From Phocoenobacter atlanticus (GTDB lineage Bacteria; Pseudomonadota; Gammaproteobacteria; Enterobacterales; Pasteurellaceae): DNA of 64,000 nt. Position 1 is the first letter of the stretch. Each line of letters begins with the position of its first letter. The notes under the pieces were generated by a model. That model did no database searches. It saw only the letters and a program-made list of their open reading frames with translations, and was not told the origin of the DNA. The stretch lies in assembly GCF_030764225.1 (NCBI RefSeq), contig NZ_JASAXH010000003.1; one strand, 5' to 3'. The position numbers were made by a program, and so were the translations under genes. Below are positions 51,771-61,168 of the stretch, piece after piece.

Positions 51771-51845
51771 TTTTATATAAATTAAAAAGCTAACTCGTTG
51801 TTTTTGAAACAAATGCAAACAATTCTCATTTGTTATGATCGATAA

Positions 51846-51888
51846 AAAAACCTTGAAAATATAAATATACTTTCAAGGTTTTTTATAA
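51846..51888 (-). terminator. Terminator of fdhD
   Basis: AAAAACCTTGAAA and TTTCAAGGTTTTT form a perfect stem around a 12-base AT loop. A T-run follows on either strand; by position it serves fdhD. Confidence 0.85.
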
Positions 51889-51982
51889 AACAAAAATAAC
51901 AAATTCCACTTAGTAAGTAGGCGGTTATTTATTTATAAAAATTTGCAAATTTTATAAAAACCATTCTTTTATCCTTTACGCC

Positions 51983-52813
51983 TTATTTTAATAATTGACC
52001 ATTCACGTTAAAACGTTGTTTCCCTGAATAAATGGTGGCTCGTTGTGGGCGAGCAAAGCCAATTAGGGATAAATTGGATTGCAGTGCCATATTCACGGCT
52101 AAATCCGTTGCGGCGGAGATTGCGATCAGCATTTCAATACCACAGGTTACGGCTTTTTGAACCATTTCATAACTGGCTCGGCTGGTGACAATAATAAAGC
52201 CCTGTGGTTTGTCGTTGAGTGCGTACCAACCAAGCAATTTATCAAGGGCGATATGGCGACCGATATCTTCTCGAATGGCAAGTAAATTGTAATTTAAGTC
52301 AAAGAAAGCAGCGGCGTGGGTTGCCCCTGTCTGTTGGTTTAACGTTTGTTGTTGGGCTAAAATTCCTAAGCAAGGATCAAGTTGTTGAAGATCAATCTGG
52401 AAGGTCGTTTTAAGAGGTGGAAGAGGTTTGATCACTTGGTTCAGTTGCTCTGTGCCACAAATACCACACCCCGTTCTGCCCACGAGGGTACGGCGATGAT
52501 CTTTAAAAGCAGTGAAACGGCGTGTTGATAATTCAATGTTGATTTCGATACCGTTGCAAACAGGGTTAATTTCAATGCCGTAAATTTCTTTTTTATCTTG
52601 AATTATCCCTTCCGCCAAAGAAAAACCGACCGCAAAATCTTCTAAATTTTGAGGACTACACATCATTACAGTGTGTGAAATATCGTTGTAAACCAATGCA
52701 ACTGGAATTTCAACTGCCAAATATTCGTCTTTGATTCTAAAAGAAGACGATATGCTATTGTTATTTTTTTGTAACAAAATAACTTCTTTTCTAGCAATGC
52801 AAATCAATATCAT
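51983..52813 (-). CDS. fdhD: Formate dehydrogenase sulfurtransferase FdhD
   Basis: Passes sulfur from IscS to the molybdenum cofactor of formate dehydrogenase, 276 residues. The conserved VGRTGCGICGTEQL holds the essential Cys-X2-Cys; other landmarks are NLEDFAVGFSLAEGII, THAAAFFDLNYNLLAIREDIGRH (landmark AIREDIGRHIALDKL) and ITSRASYEMVQKAV as VTSRASYEMV. Divergent from fdxG, its client operon, across 183 bases. Codon use looks more GC-rich than in the AT-rich neighbours. Confidence 0.95.
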   Translation of the reverse strand: MILICIARKEVILLQKNNNSISSSFRIKDEYLAVEIPVALVYNDISHTVMMCSPQNLEDFAVGFSLAEGIIQDKKEIYGIEINPVCNGIEINIELSTRRFTAFKDHRRTLVGRTGCGICGTEQLNQVIKPLPPLKTTFQIDLQQLDPCLGILAQQQTLNQQTGATHAAAFFDLNYNLLAIREDIGRHIALDKLLGWYALNDKPQGFIIVTSRASYEMVQKAVTCGIEMLIAISAATDLAVNMALQSNLSLIGFARPQRATIYSGKQRFNVNGQLLK

Positions 52814-52863
52814 TTTCCTTAAATATATTTGTAACTGATTATAGTATAAAGGATTTTAATTTT

Positions 52864-52877
52864 TTGATATAGATCTC
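52864..52877. promoter_or_regulatory. Weak FNR-like site between fdhD and fdxG
   Basis: TTGATATAGATCTC resembles TTGAT-N4-ATCAA with two mismatches, in the region shared by fdhD and fdxG, about 125 bases from the fdxG start. Suggestive only. Confidence 0.3.
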
Positions 52878-52996
52878 ATTTATTAAATATAATACTAGAC
52901 TTTTTTTTACAGAAATATAACATTAGTTCAAATATCGTATGTTTTATACACGATTTATTCTTATTTTTATTCTTGTTTTTATTTTTGGAGTGACTT

Positions 52997-55900
52997 ATGC
53001 AGGTAACAAGAAGAAAGTTCTTTAAAGTCTGTACAGGTGTGATGGCGGGGACATCTGCAACGATGTTGGGTTTTGCTCCCACAAAAGCGTTTGCAGCTCC
53101 TCGTGAATATAAATTGTTACGTGCTAAGGAAACACGTCAAACCTGTACTTATTGTGCTGTTGGTTGTGGAATGTTGATGTATAGTTTGGGAGATGGAGCA
53201 AAAAACGTACGTTCTAAGCTAATCCACGTAGAAGGCGATCCAGACCACCCAGTAAGCCGTGGTTCACTCTGTCCAAAAGGGGCGGGAGTAATGGATTTTG
53301 TGAATAGTCCTAACCGTGTGCTGTATCCTGAATATCGTGCGGCAGGCTCGGATAAATGGGAGCGAATCTCTTGGCACGATGCTCTAACTCGTATTGCACG
53401 TTTATTAAAAGATGATCGTGATGCGAATTTCCAACAAACGAATGCAGAAGGTACAACCGTTAATCGCTGGACAACAACAGGAATGTTATGTGCATCGGCA
53501 GCGAGTAATGAAACCTGTTGGTTGACTCATAAATGGGGACGTGCTTTAGGTATGGTGGTGCTTGATAATCAAGGCAGTACCTGTCACGGTCCGACGGTAG
53601 CAAGTCTTGCACCGTCATTCGGACGTGGTGCGATGACAAACCATTGGGTCGATATTAAAAATGCGGATGTGGTCATTGCAATGGGGGCAAACCCAGCAGA
53701 AGCCCACCCTGTTGGTTTTAAATGGGTGATTGAAGCGAAGAAACAAAATAATGCCACCTTTATGGTGATTGACCCTCGTTTTAACCGTAGTGCAGCGGTG
53801 GCGGATCACTATATTACCATTCGTAGCGGATCTGATATTGCGTTCTTGCTAGGAGCGATTCGCTGGTTGCTTGAAAATGATAAAATTCAGCACGAATATG
53901 TGCGTCATTATACGAATGCGACTTTTTTAGTCAGTAATGAATTTGATTTTGAGGACGGACTATTCAGCGGTTACGATCCTGAAACGAGAACCTATGACAA
54001 ATCAAAATGGGTTTATCAATTAGACGAAAATGGCAATCCGATCCGTGATATGTCGATGCAAGATCCACGTTGTGTGATCAACTTATTACGTAAACACGTT
54101 GAGCGTTATACTCCTAAAATGGTAGAACGCATCACAGGAATTTCTCCTAAAAATCAACTACTCTTCTGTGAAACCATTGGGGCGACTGCCGTTCCTGATA
54201 AAACAACCTCTTTCCTTTACGCCTTAGGTTGGACGCAACATACCGTTGGTACGCAAAATATTCGTTCAATGGCGATGATTCAGTTATTGCTGGGTAATAT
54301 CGGTATGGCGGGGGGCGGTGTAAATGCATTGCGTGGACACTCAAATGTACAAGGGGCAACGGATTTAGGCTTATATCCACACACCTTACCGTCTTATTTG
54401 AAATTGCCACAGGATAAAGATCGCACTTTGGCAGATTTCTTGGCTCGCACCACACCAAAAACGTTGGGCGAAGATCAGGTTAACTATTGGAAAAACACCC
54501 CTAAATTTATGGTAAGTTTGCTCAAAGCTTTTTATGGCGATAATGCAACAGCTGACAATGAATTTGGGTATCAATTCTTACCAAAATACGATCAGCGTTA
54601 TGATCCAGATAAATATATTGATTTAATGTCACAAGGCAAAGTCACAGGTTATATGTGTCAAGGTTTCAACCCTGTTGGCTCATTCCCAAATAAAAATAAA
54701 GTGATTGCTGCGTTAAGCAAATTAAAATTTTTGGTCATTTTTGATCCAATTAAGACCGCTACCTCAGACTTCTGGCAAAATCACGGTGAGATGAATGATG
54801 TTAATCCTGCTGATATTCAAACAGAAGTATTCCGCTTACCAACTACTTGTTTCGCGGAAGAAGACGGCTCAATTGCTAACTCAGGACGTTGGTTACAATG
54901 GCACTGGAAAGCCGTTGAACAGCCTTATGAAGCAAAACCTGATGTTGAAATTTTATCTGAATTACGAGCCATTTTATTAGAGATGTATCGTAAAGAAGGG
55001 GGGGCAAATTTTGACGCCTTAGAAGCAATGCAGTGGAACTATATGAATCCACTCGAACCAACAGCGGAAGAATTAGCAAAAGAAAATAACGGTTACGCCT
55101 TAAAAGATTTATATGATAAAGACGGTAAATTGATTGCGAAAAAAGGGCAATTATTATCAAGCTTTGGGCATTTACGTGATGACGGCTCAACAATGGCGGG
55201 CTGTTGGATTTATACGGGGCAATGGACAGAGCAAGGTAACCAAATGGCAAATCGAGATAATGCCGATCCGTCAGGTTTAGGAAATACGCTCGGCTGGTCT
55301 TTTGCGTGGCCAGCAAACCGCCGTATTTTGTATAACCGAGCCAGTGCCGACTTGGCGGGTAATCCTTGGAATAAAGATCGTCAATTAGTGAAATGGAATG
55401 GTAAAAACTGGAACTATATTGATATTGCGGATTTTGGTACAGCACCACCAAATGCAAAAACAATGCCATTTATTATGCAACCTGACGGAAGCGGTGGTAT
55501 TTTTGGTTCAAATCGCATTGGCGATGGCCCGTTCCCAGAACATTACGAGCCTTGGGAAACCCCGATTGGCACAAATCCACTGCACCCAAATGTGGTACAA
55601 AACCCCGTAGCTCGTGTGTTACCTGATGATAGAAATTCATTTGGAACAGCAAAAGAATTCCCTTATGTAGGAACGACTTACAGCTTAACAGAACTTTTCC
55701 ACTGCTGGACAGGACAAGCAATGCTTAATGTGATTGCTCAGCCACAACAATTTGCAGAAATTGGTGAAGCATTAGCAAAAGAGAAAGGTATTAAAGCAGG
55801 GGATTGGGTAAAAGTAACCTCAAAACGTGGCTTTATTAAAGCGAAAGCAGTGGTTACTAAGCGTTTGAAAGATTTACAAGTGAATGGTCAAACTGTTCAT

Positions 55901-56050
55901 CAAATTGGGTTACCAACACATTGGAGTTTCAGTACTGTGGGACAAAAAGGGTTCTTAACCAATACCCTCACACCACCAGTGGGCGATGCGAATACGCAGA
56001 CTCCTGAGTATAAAGCATTCCTTGTGAATATTGAGAAAGTGGAGGGCTAA
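52997..56050 (+). CDS. fdxG: Formate dehydrogenase-N type major subunit, cysteine form
   Basis: Molybdopterin catalytic subunit oxidising formate at the periplasmic face, 1017 residues. Tat signal TRRKFFKVCTG; 4Fe-4S ligands CTYCAVGCGM and later CPKGAG; the catalytic segment reads DNQGSTCHGPTVASL. Codon 196 is TGT (53582-53584), at the position where E. coli FdnG has selenocysteine (TGA). The gene is full length with no in-frame stop, so this is a Sec-independent cysteine homologue. Followed by fdxH after 3 bases; start preceded by GGAGTG. Confidence 0.95.
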   Translation: MQVTRRKFFKVCTGVMAGTSATMLGFAPTKAFAAPREYKLLRAKETRQTCTYCAVGCGMLMYSLGDGAKNVRSKLIHVEGDPDHPVSRGSLCPKGAGVMDFVNSPNRVLYPEYRAAGSDKWERISWHDALTRIARLLKDDRDANFQQTNAEGTTVNRWTTTGMLCASAASNETCWLTHKWGRALGMVVLDNQGSTCHGPTVASLAPSFGRGAMTNHWVDIKNADVVIAMGANPAEAHPVGFKWVIEAKKQNNATFMVIDPRFNRSAAVADHYITIRSGSDIAFLLGAIRWLLENDKIQHEYVRHYTNATFLVSNEFDFEDGLFSGYDPETRTYDKSKWVYQLDENGNPIRDMSMQDPRCVINLLRKHVERYTPKMVERITGISPKNQLLFCETIGATAVPDKTTSFLYALGWTQHTVGTQNIRSMAMIQLLLGNIGMAGGGVNALRGHSNVQGATDLGLYPHTLPSYLKLPQDKDRTLADFLARTTPKTLGEDQVNYWKNTPKFMVSLLKAFYGDNATADNEFGYQFLPKYDQRYDPDKYIDLMSQGKVTGYMCQGFNPVGSFPNKNKVIAALSKLKFLVIFDPIKTATSDFWQNHGEMNDVNPADIQTEVFRLPTTCFAEEDGSIANSGRWLQWHWKAVEQPYEAKPDVEILSELRAILLEMYRKEGGANFDALEAMQWNYMNPLEPTAEELAKENNGYALKDLYDKDGKLIAKKGQLLSSFGHLRDDGSTMAGCWIYTGQWTEQGNQMANRDNADPSGLGNTLGWSFAWPANRRILYNRASADLAGNPWNKDRQLVKWNGKNWNYIDIADFGTAPPNAKTMPFIMQPDGSGGIFGSNRIGDGPFPEHYEPWETPIGTNPLHPNVVQNPVARVLPDDRNSFGTAKEFPYVGTTYSLTELFHCWTGQAMLNVIAQPQQFAEIGEALAKEKGIKAGDWVKVTSKRGFIKAKAVVTKRLKDLQVNGQTVHQIGLPTHWSFSTVGQKGFLTNTLTPPVGDANTQTPEYKAFLVNIEKVEG

Positions 56051-56053
56051 CAG

Positions 56054-56968
56054 ATGAGTACAGTTCAATCTCAAGATATTATTCGTGTTTCAGCCAATTC
56101 AGTGCTAACCCCTTCACCACAAGCAAGAAATCATCAGCTTGAAGTGGCGAAATTGATAGATGTAAGTGTTTGCACCGGCTGTAAAGCTTGCCAAGTGGCG
56201 TGTTCAGAATGGAATAACTTACGCACCCCACCGCAAGAGTGTGTGGGAACCTATGATAACCCACGTGATATGAATGCACAGCAATGGACGGTAATGAAAT
56301 TCAGTGAAGTGGAACAAAATGACCGTTTGGAATGGTTAATTCGTAAAGACGGTTGTATGCACTGTTCAGAACCGGGTTGTTTAAAAGCGTGTCCATCACC
56401 TGGAGCAATCGTGCAATATGCCAATGGTATTGTGGATTTTCAATCGGATAAATGTATCGGCTGTGGTTATTGTATGGCGGGCTGTCCTTTTGGCGTGCCG
56501 AAAATGAATGACAAAGACAATCGCGTGTATAAATGTACCCTTTGTATTGATCGTGTCACCGTCGGACAAGAGCCAGCGTGCGTGAAAACCTGTCCAACGG
56601 GTGCTATTCATTTTGGTACGAAAAAAGATATGATCGAATATGCTCAAACTCGCATTGCCGATCTAAAATCTCGTGGCTACAAGAATGCAGGATTATATAA
56701 TCCAAAAGGGGTGGGCGGAACGCACGTGATGTATATTTTACACCACGCAGACCAACCAGAACTTTATGCAAGCTTACCAAAAAATCCGCATATCGATCCA
56801 ACGGTTAAAATCTGGAAAGATTTCTTAAAACCTGTTGCAGCGGTAGCATTAGGGGGAATCGCACTGGCAGAAATTGCCCACTATATTGCCGTTGGTCCAA
56901 ATACCGAAGAATTTGAGGAACACGATGAAACACACAGTGAAGAAAACAAAGGAGGCAAAGATGAATAA
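56054..56968 (+). CDS. fdxH: Formate dehydrogenase iron-sulfur beta subunit
   Basis: Electron-transfer subunit with four 4Fe-4S clusters, 304 residues. Cys motifs: CTGCKACQVACSEW, CMHCSEPGCLKACPSPG, CIGCGYCMAGCPFG and CTLCIDRV with CVKTCPTG. A C-terminal membrane helix at about 255-275 (FLKPVAAVALGGIALAEIA) anchors it, then an acidic tail rich in Glu. Its last eight bases overlap the fdxI start. Confidence 0.96.
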   Translation: MSTVQSQDIIRVSANSVLTPSPQARNHQLEVAKLIDVSVCTGCKACQVACSEWNNLRTPPQECVGTYDNPRDMNAQQWTVMKFSEVEQNDRLEWLIRKDGCMHCSEPGCLKACPSPGAIVQYANGIVDFQSDKCIGCGYCMAGCPFGVPKMNDKDNRVYKCTLCIDRVTVGQEPACVKTCPTGAIHFGTKKDMIEYAQTRIADLKSRGYKNAGLYNPKGVGGTHVMYILHHADQPELYASLPKNPHIDPTVKIWKDFLKPVAAVALGGIALAEIAHYIAVGPNTEEFEEHDETHSEENKGGKDE

Positions 56969-57644
56969 GATTAAGATCAGTAATGATCAGCGAGTTATTC
57001 GCCATAAATTACCTGCACGCCTTAGTCACTGGTTATTAGTTATCTGTTTCTTCACCACAGGACTATCAGGTTTAGCCTTTTTCTTCCCTGATTTTGCGTG
57101 GCTTACAGAAATTCTTGGTAATCCAAGAATTGCCCGTTTTGTCCACCCATTTACGGGAATTGTTATGTTTATCGCCTTTATAAACCTTTGTTTGATTTAT
57201 TGGCAACATAATATCCCAGAACGAAATGACTGGATATGGCTCAAAAATATTAAAGAAGTGCTAAAAGGCAATGAACACGAAGTGTCGGATAATGGCAAGT
57301 ACAATCTTGGGCAAAAAATGCTTTTTTGGACACTGATTCTCGCAATGCTAACCTTACTTGGTACTGGAATTATTATGTGGCGACAATATTTTTCCCATAA
57401 TTTCCCTATTTATTGGGTACGCATTGCAATCTTAGTTCACTCATTCAGTGCCTTTATGCTTTTTACTGGTATTATGGTGCATATCTATATGGCGTTTTGG
57501 GTTAAAGGCTCAATTCGAGGAATGGTGGAAGGCTGGGTAACTGTGCGTTGGTCTAAAAAACACCACCCACGTTGGTATCGAGAAGAAGTGTTGCCTAAAC
57601 TTGAACAAGAATTAGCAGAAAAGCAGATGAGTCATAAAGAATAA
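56961..57644 (+). CDS. fdxI: Formate dehydrogenase cytochrome b556 gamma subunit
   Basis: Membrane diheme cytochrome carrying electrons to menaquinone, 227 residues from the ATG at 56961, which has a GGAGG ribosome site and overlaps the end of fdxH; a longer upstream frame is unlikely. Four helices. Heme-ligand His residues occur in IRHKLPARLSHWLLVI, FVHPFTGIVMF and the later LVHSFSAFML / MVHIYMAFW. Completes the fdxGHI operon. Confidence 0.95.
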   Translation: MNKIKISNDQRVIRHKLPARLSHWLLVICFFTTGLSGLAFFFPDFAWLTEILGNPRIARFVHPFTGIVMFIAFINLCLIYWQHNIPERNDWIWLKNIKEVLKGNEHEVSDNGKYNLGQKMLFWTLILAMLTLLGTGIIMWRQYFSHNFPIYWVRIAILVHSFSAFMLFTGIMVHIYMAFWVKGSIRGMVEGWVTVRWSKKHHPRWYREEVLPKLEQELAEKQMSHKE

Positions 57645-57649
57645 TTAAA

Positions 57650-57680
57650 TAAAGTGCGATAAAATTTATCGCACTTTTTA
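57650..57680 (+). terminator. Terminator of fdxGHI
   Basis: AAAGTGCGATAAA and TTTATCGCACTTT form a perfect palindromic stem with a T-run after it. The arm AAGTGCG is seven of the nine bases of the H. influenzae-type uptake core, unlike the Apl-type sequences in the rest of the window. Confidence 0.85.
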
Positions 57681-57712
57681 TCTATATCAATTTCATTTAA
57701 CAAGAGATATTT

Positions 57713-58624
57713 ATGAGTATAAAAATATTACCCAAAGACGATATTCAAAAATCAGCAAAAAATACATTTAATCCTCCTCTACTTTTTGCTGTGCCTAAGA
57801 TTTTATATAAAAAACGTGCCGAGCGTTTACAGACGCTTGCTGAAAATAACCCAATGGCAGATTATTTACTTTTTGTCGCAAAAATTTGTCAAGTACAAGA
57901 TAAATTACTCGCTGATTTCGAGTTACAGCAAGAAATTGAATTAAGTCGTGAGCAGTTAGCGGATAAACCCTTAAATTATAAACATTGGCAACGTGATCCT
58001 GTGTGGATAAAAATTCTTTTTGCTTTATTACAGCATCTTAAAAAAGATGCCAACGAAATGGTGCTAGCCTCCATTGATAATTTAGAAAAAACCTCTGACA
58101 GTGAATTAGAAAACCTAGCCAATCAACTTTTAAATCAAGAATTTCATAATGTAGGGAGTGATAAAGCCGTTTTTTTATGGGCTGCTCTTTCTTTTTATTG
58201 GACACAACTTACTCAAAATATTCCCCATAATGCGGTTATGGAAAGCGGACAAGCATTGCACACTTGCCCAGTATGTGATTCAGCTCCCGTATCTAGCGTT
58301 ATTCATCTTGGCTCAACACAAGGACTGCGTTACTTACATTGCTCATTATGTGAAAGTGAATGGAATATGGTTAGGGCTAAATGCTCAACTTGTGATCAAA
58401 TGGATAAATTAGATTATTGGGCAATTGATGATGAATTTGCCAGTGTTCGCACCGAAAGTTGCAGTGATTGCCATACTTATTTAAAAGTGCTATATCAAGA
58501 AAAAGATCCGCATATTGACGCCATTGCCGATGATCTCGCTTCAATTTATTTAGATATCGAAATGGGCGAAAAAGAATTTCTTCGTAGCGGATTAAATCCA
58601 TTTTTATTTAGTTCGGAAGGTTAG
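57713..58624 (+). CDS. fdhE: Formate dehydrogenase accessory protein FdhE
   Basis: Cytosolic assembly factor for respiratory formate dehydrogenase, 303 residues. The C-terminal rubredoxin-like region holds four Cys pairs: CPVC, CSLCESEW, CSTCDQ and CSDCHTYLK, binding iron. N-terminal landmarks are IKILPKDD and NPPLLFAVPKILYKKRAERL as FNPPLLFAVPKILYKKRA. It follows fdxI beyond a terminator, so it may be separately transcribed or rely on read-through. Confidence 0.94.
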   Translation: MSIKILPKDDIQKSAKNTFNPPLLFAVPKILYKKRAERLQTLAENNPMADYLLFVAKICQVQDKLLADFELQQEIELSREQLADKPLNYKHWQRDPVWIKILFALLQHLKKDANEMVLASIDNLEKTSDSELENLANQLLNQEFHNVGSDKAVFLWAALSFYWTQLTQNIPHNAVMESGQALHTCPVCDSAPVSSVIHLGSTQGLRYLHCSLCESEWNMVRAKCSTCDQMDKLDYWAIDDEFASVRTESCSDCHTYLKVLYQEKDPHIDAIADDLASIYLDIEMGEKEFLRSGLNPFLFSSEG

Positions 58625-58637
58625 TCTTTATCAAAAA

Positions 58638-58693
58638 CAAGCGGTGATATTTTCATTAAAATTTGCAAATTTCTTAGAAAATATCACCGCTTG
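58638..58693. repeat. Uptake-sequence palindrome between fdhE and prfC
   Basis: CAAGCGGTGATATTTTC and its exact complement GAAAATATCACCGCTTG give a 17-base perfect stem, the longest of the set here. AAAATTTGCAAATTT lies inside. It lies between convergent genes, 14 bases past fdhE and 11 before the prfC stop. Confidence 0.78.
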
Positions 58694-58703
58694 AAAATTA
58701 AGA

Positions 58704-60287
58704 CTAATGCTCTCTTGTTTGGAAGAACTTCACATCAGGATAGCGTTCGTGAGCAAGGTTGAGATTAACCATTGTTGGGGCGATATAAGTGAGGTTATCG
58801 CCGCCGTCTAGGGCTAAATTCTGTTCGTTCTTGCGTTTGAATTCTTCAAATTTTTTCACGTCATCACATTCCACCCAGCGAGCAGTTGCGACGTTTATGC
58901 TTTCATAAATCGCTTCTACGTTATATTCTGCTTTTAAGCGTGCCACAACCACATCAAACTGTAACACACCTACTGCACCTACGATTAAATCGTTGTTGAT
59001 AAGTGGACGGAACACTTGCACAGCCCCTTCTTCGGAAAGTTGTACTAAGCCTTTTAACAGTTGTTTTTGTTTTAATGGATCTTTTAAACGGATACGGCGG
59101 AATAATTCAGGGGCGAAGTTTGGAATGCCAGTGAATTTCATTAGCTCGCCTTGTGTGAAGGTGTCGCCGATTTGAATTGTACCGTGATTGTGCAAGCCGA
59201 TAATATCCCCCGCATAGGCTTCATCAGCGTGGGAGCGATCCCCAGCCATAAAGGTTAAGGCGTCTGAAATGACCACATCTTTACCGATACGTGTATGCTT
59301 TAATTTCATTCCTTTTTCGTATTTACCTGAAACGATACGCATAAATGCGACACGATCTCGGTGTTTTGGATCCATATTTGCTTGGATTTTAAACACAAAA
59401 CCGCTGAATTTATCTTCTTTTGCTTCAACTTTACGGATATCTGTTTCACGAGATTGTGGAGCAGGAGCCCACTGCGTTAAGCCGTCTAAGAAATGGTTTA
59501 CACCAAAGTTACCTAATGCTGTTCCGAAGTAAACAGGGGTTAATTCGCCTTTTAAGAATGCGTCAAGGTCAAATTCATTGCTTGCCCCTAACACTAATTC
59601 TAATTCATCACGCAGTTGTGACGCCAAATCATCGCCAACTGCTTCATCTAATTCAGGGTTATCTAAGCCTTTAATTATGCGAACTTCTTGGATCTTATGC
59701 CCTTGCCCTGTTTGATACAGATAGGTTTCATCTTTGGTTAAGTGATAGACCCCTTTAAAGAGTTTTCCACAGCCGATAGGCCAAGTGATCGGTGCACAGT
59801 TGATTTTTAAAACATCTTCAACTTCATCTAATAATTCCAATGGATCACGAATATCACGGTCACATTTATTCATAAATGTGATGATCGGGGTATCACGCAA
59901 ACGAGTGACTTCCATTAGTTTGATGGTTCGTTCTTCTACCCCTTTTGCTGAGTCGATGACCATTAAACAGCTATCCACCGCCGTTAACGTTCGGTAAGTA
60001 TCTTCTGAGAAGTCTTCGTGTCCTGGTGTGTCTAATAAATTGACTAAGCAATCGTTATAAGGGAACTGCATCACTGAGGTAGTAATGGAAATCCCACGTT
60101 GTTTTTCCATTTCCATCCAGTCTGATTTTGCGTGTTGAGTGGAGCCTTTGCCTTTTACCGAGCCTGCAGTTTGAATAGCTTGTCCGTAAAGTAACACTTT
60201 TTCTGTAATGGTGGTTTTACCTGCATCGGGGTGCGAGATAATCGCAAAAGTACGTCTTTTATCAACTTGTTGTTGTGGATAACTCAT
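58704..60287 (-). CDS. prfC: Peptide chain release factor 3
   Basis: Translational GTPase that recycles RF1/RF2, 527 residues (E. coli 529). G1 SHPDAGKTTITEK, switch region with KSDWMEMEKQRGISITTS, G3 DTPGHEDFSEDTYRTL, G4 FMNKCDRD. The C-terminal half has the RF3-specific FVFKIQANMDPKHRDRVAF and GAVGVLQFDVV. A lone uptake sequence (60362) lies upstream before neuA. Confidence 0.97.
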   Translation of the reverse strand: MSYPQQQVDKRRTFAIISHPDAGKTTITEKVLLYGQAIQTAGSVKGKGSTQHAKSDWMEMEKQRGISITTSVMQFPYNDCLVNLLDTPGHEDFSEDTYRTLTAVDSCLMVIDSAKGVEERTIKLMEVTRLRDTPIITFMNKCDRDIRDPLELLDEVEDVLKINCAPITWPIGCGKLFKGVYHLTKDETYLYQTGQGHKIQEVRIIKGLDNPELDEAVGDDLASQLRDELELVLGASNEFDLDAFLKGELTPVYFGTALGNFGVNHFLDGLTQWAPAPQSRETDIRKVEAKEDKFSGFVFKIQANMDPKHRDRVAFMRIVSGKYEKGMKLKHTRIGKDVVISDALTFMAGDRSHADEAYAGDIIGLHNHGTIQIGDTFTQGELMKFTGIPNFAPELFRRIRLKDPLKQKQLLKGLVQLSEEGAVQVFRPLINNDLIVGAVGVLQFDVVVARLKAEYNVEAIYESINVATARWVECDDVKKFEEFKRKNEQNLALDGGDNLTYIAPTMVNLNLAHERYPDVKFFQTREH

Positions 60288-60466
60288 TTTATTTCCGTTT
60301 TGTTTATGATTTTATATAAAATATGAGTGCTATTTTCTCTTATATTGCCTTTTACTACAATACAAGCGGTTAGATTTATTCAAAAATTTGCAAAAAAGAG
60401 AATTCTCCTGCTTCAATAATAAATATCGTGTTAAACTGTTGCCAATTAATTCATGGATGAATAATA

Positions 60467-61141
60467 ATGAAAAATATTGCGGTGATCCCTGCTCGAGCAG
60501 GCTCAAAAGGAATTACAGATAAAAACCTACAACAAGTAGGTGGTATTTCACTTATAGGACGGGCTATCTTAAGTGCACAAAAAGCAGATATTTTTGATGA
60601 AATCATTGTCACTTCTGACGGTGACAAAATTTTACAAGAAGCAGAAAGTTTTGGAGCAAGTATTGTCAAACGTCCTGTAGATTTAGCACAAAGTAATAGC
60701 CGAACTATAGATGCAATTCTCCACTGCTTACACCATAAAAAAATAACCAAAGGAACGGTTGCCCTTCTTCAGCCAACTAGCCCATTACGTAATGAATTAG
60801 ATATCCGAAATGCAATGGAAATTTTTATTGGTGGAAAATCTAATGCTGTCATTTCAGCTTGTGAATGTGAACATCATCCTTATAAATCTTTTTCTCTTAA
60901 TCAAGATCAAATTCTACCTATTAGAGAATTAAGTGATTTTGAAGCTCCTCGACAGCAATTACCAAAGACATATCGAGCCAATGGAGCAATTTATATTAAT
61001 GATATTGAACATTTGTTACAGAAAAAATGTTTTTTTATACATCCTGTACAATTCTATTTAATGCCAACTTATCGATCTATTGATATTGATACCACTTTAG
61101 ATCTGCAATTAGCAGAACATTTAATAAAAACAGAATCTTAA
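60467..61141 (+). CDS. neuA: CMP-N-acetylneuraminate cytidylyltransferase
   Basis: Activates sialic acid to CMP-Neu5Ac, 224 residues. Signatures: IAVIPARAGSKGITDKNLQ (nucleotide-binding P-loop-like motif), DEIIVTSDGDKIL, KRPVDLAQSNSRTIDAILH, LLQPTSPLRNELDI and RANGAIYIND. It is 28 bases upstream of the sialyltransferase gene, which consumes its product. Confidence 0.95.
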   Translation: MKNIAVIPARAGSKGITDKNLQQVGGISLIGRAILSAQKADIFDEIIVTSDGDKILQEAESFGASIVKRPVDLAQSNSRTIDAILHCLHHKKITKGTVALLQPTSPLRNELDIRNAMEIFIGGKSNAVISACECEHHPYKSFSLNQDQILPIRELSDFEAPRQQLPKTYRANGAIYINDIEHLLQKKCFFIHPVQFYLMPTYRSIDIDTTLDLQLAEHLIKTES

Positions 61142-61168
61142 GTAAATTATAAAAATTAGGAAAATAAT

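Noticed and set aside
51810..51840. AACAATTCTCATTTG near 51820 as a Fur box for nap
   Set aside because: Only half of a Fur-type palindrome is present; too weak in this AT-rich gap.
52930..53082. Minus-strand frame with an Asn-Lys repeat overlapping the fdxG start
   Set aside because: It arises from the T-rich leader (TTATTTTTATTC repeats) and the fdxG coding sequence read backwards; no support as a gene.
53582..53584. Selenocysteine TGA codon expected in fdxG
   Set aside because: The codon is TGT (Cys); no recoding element is needed and the frame has no internal stop.
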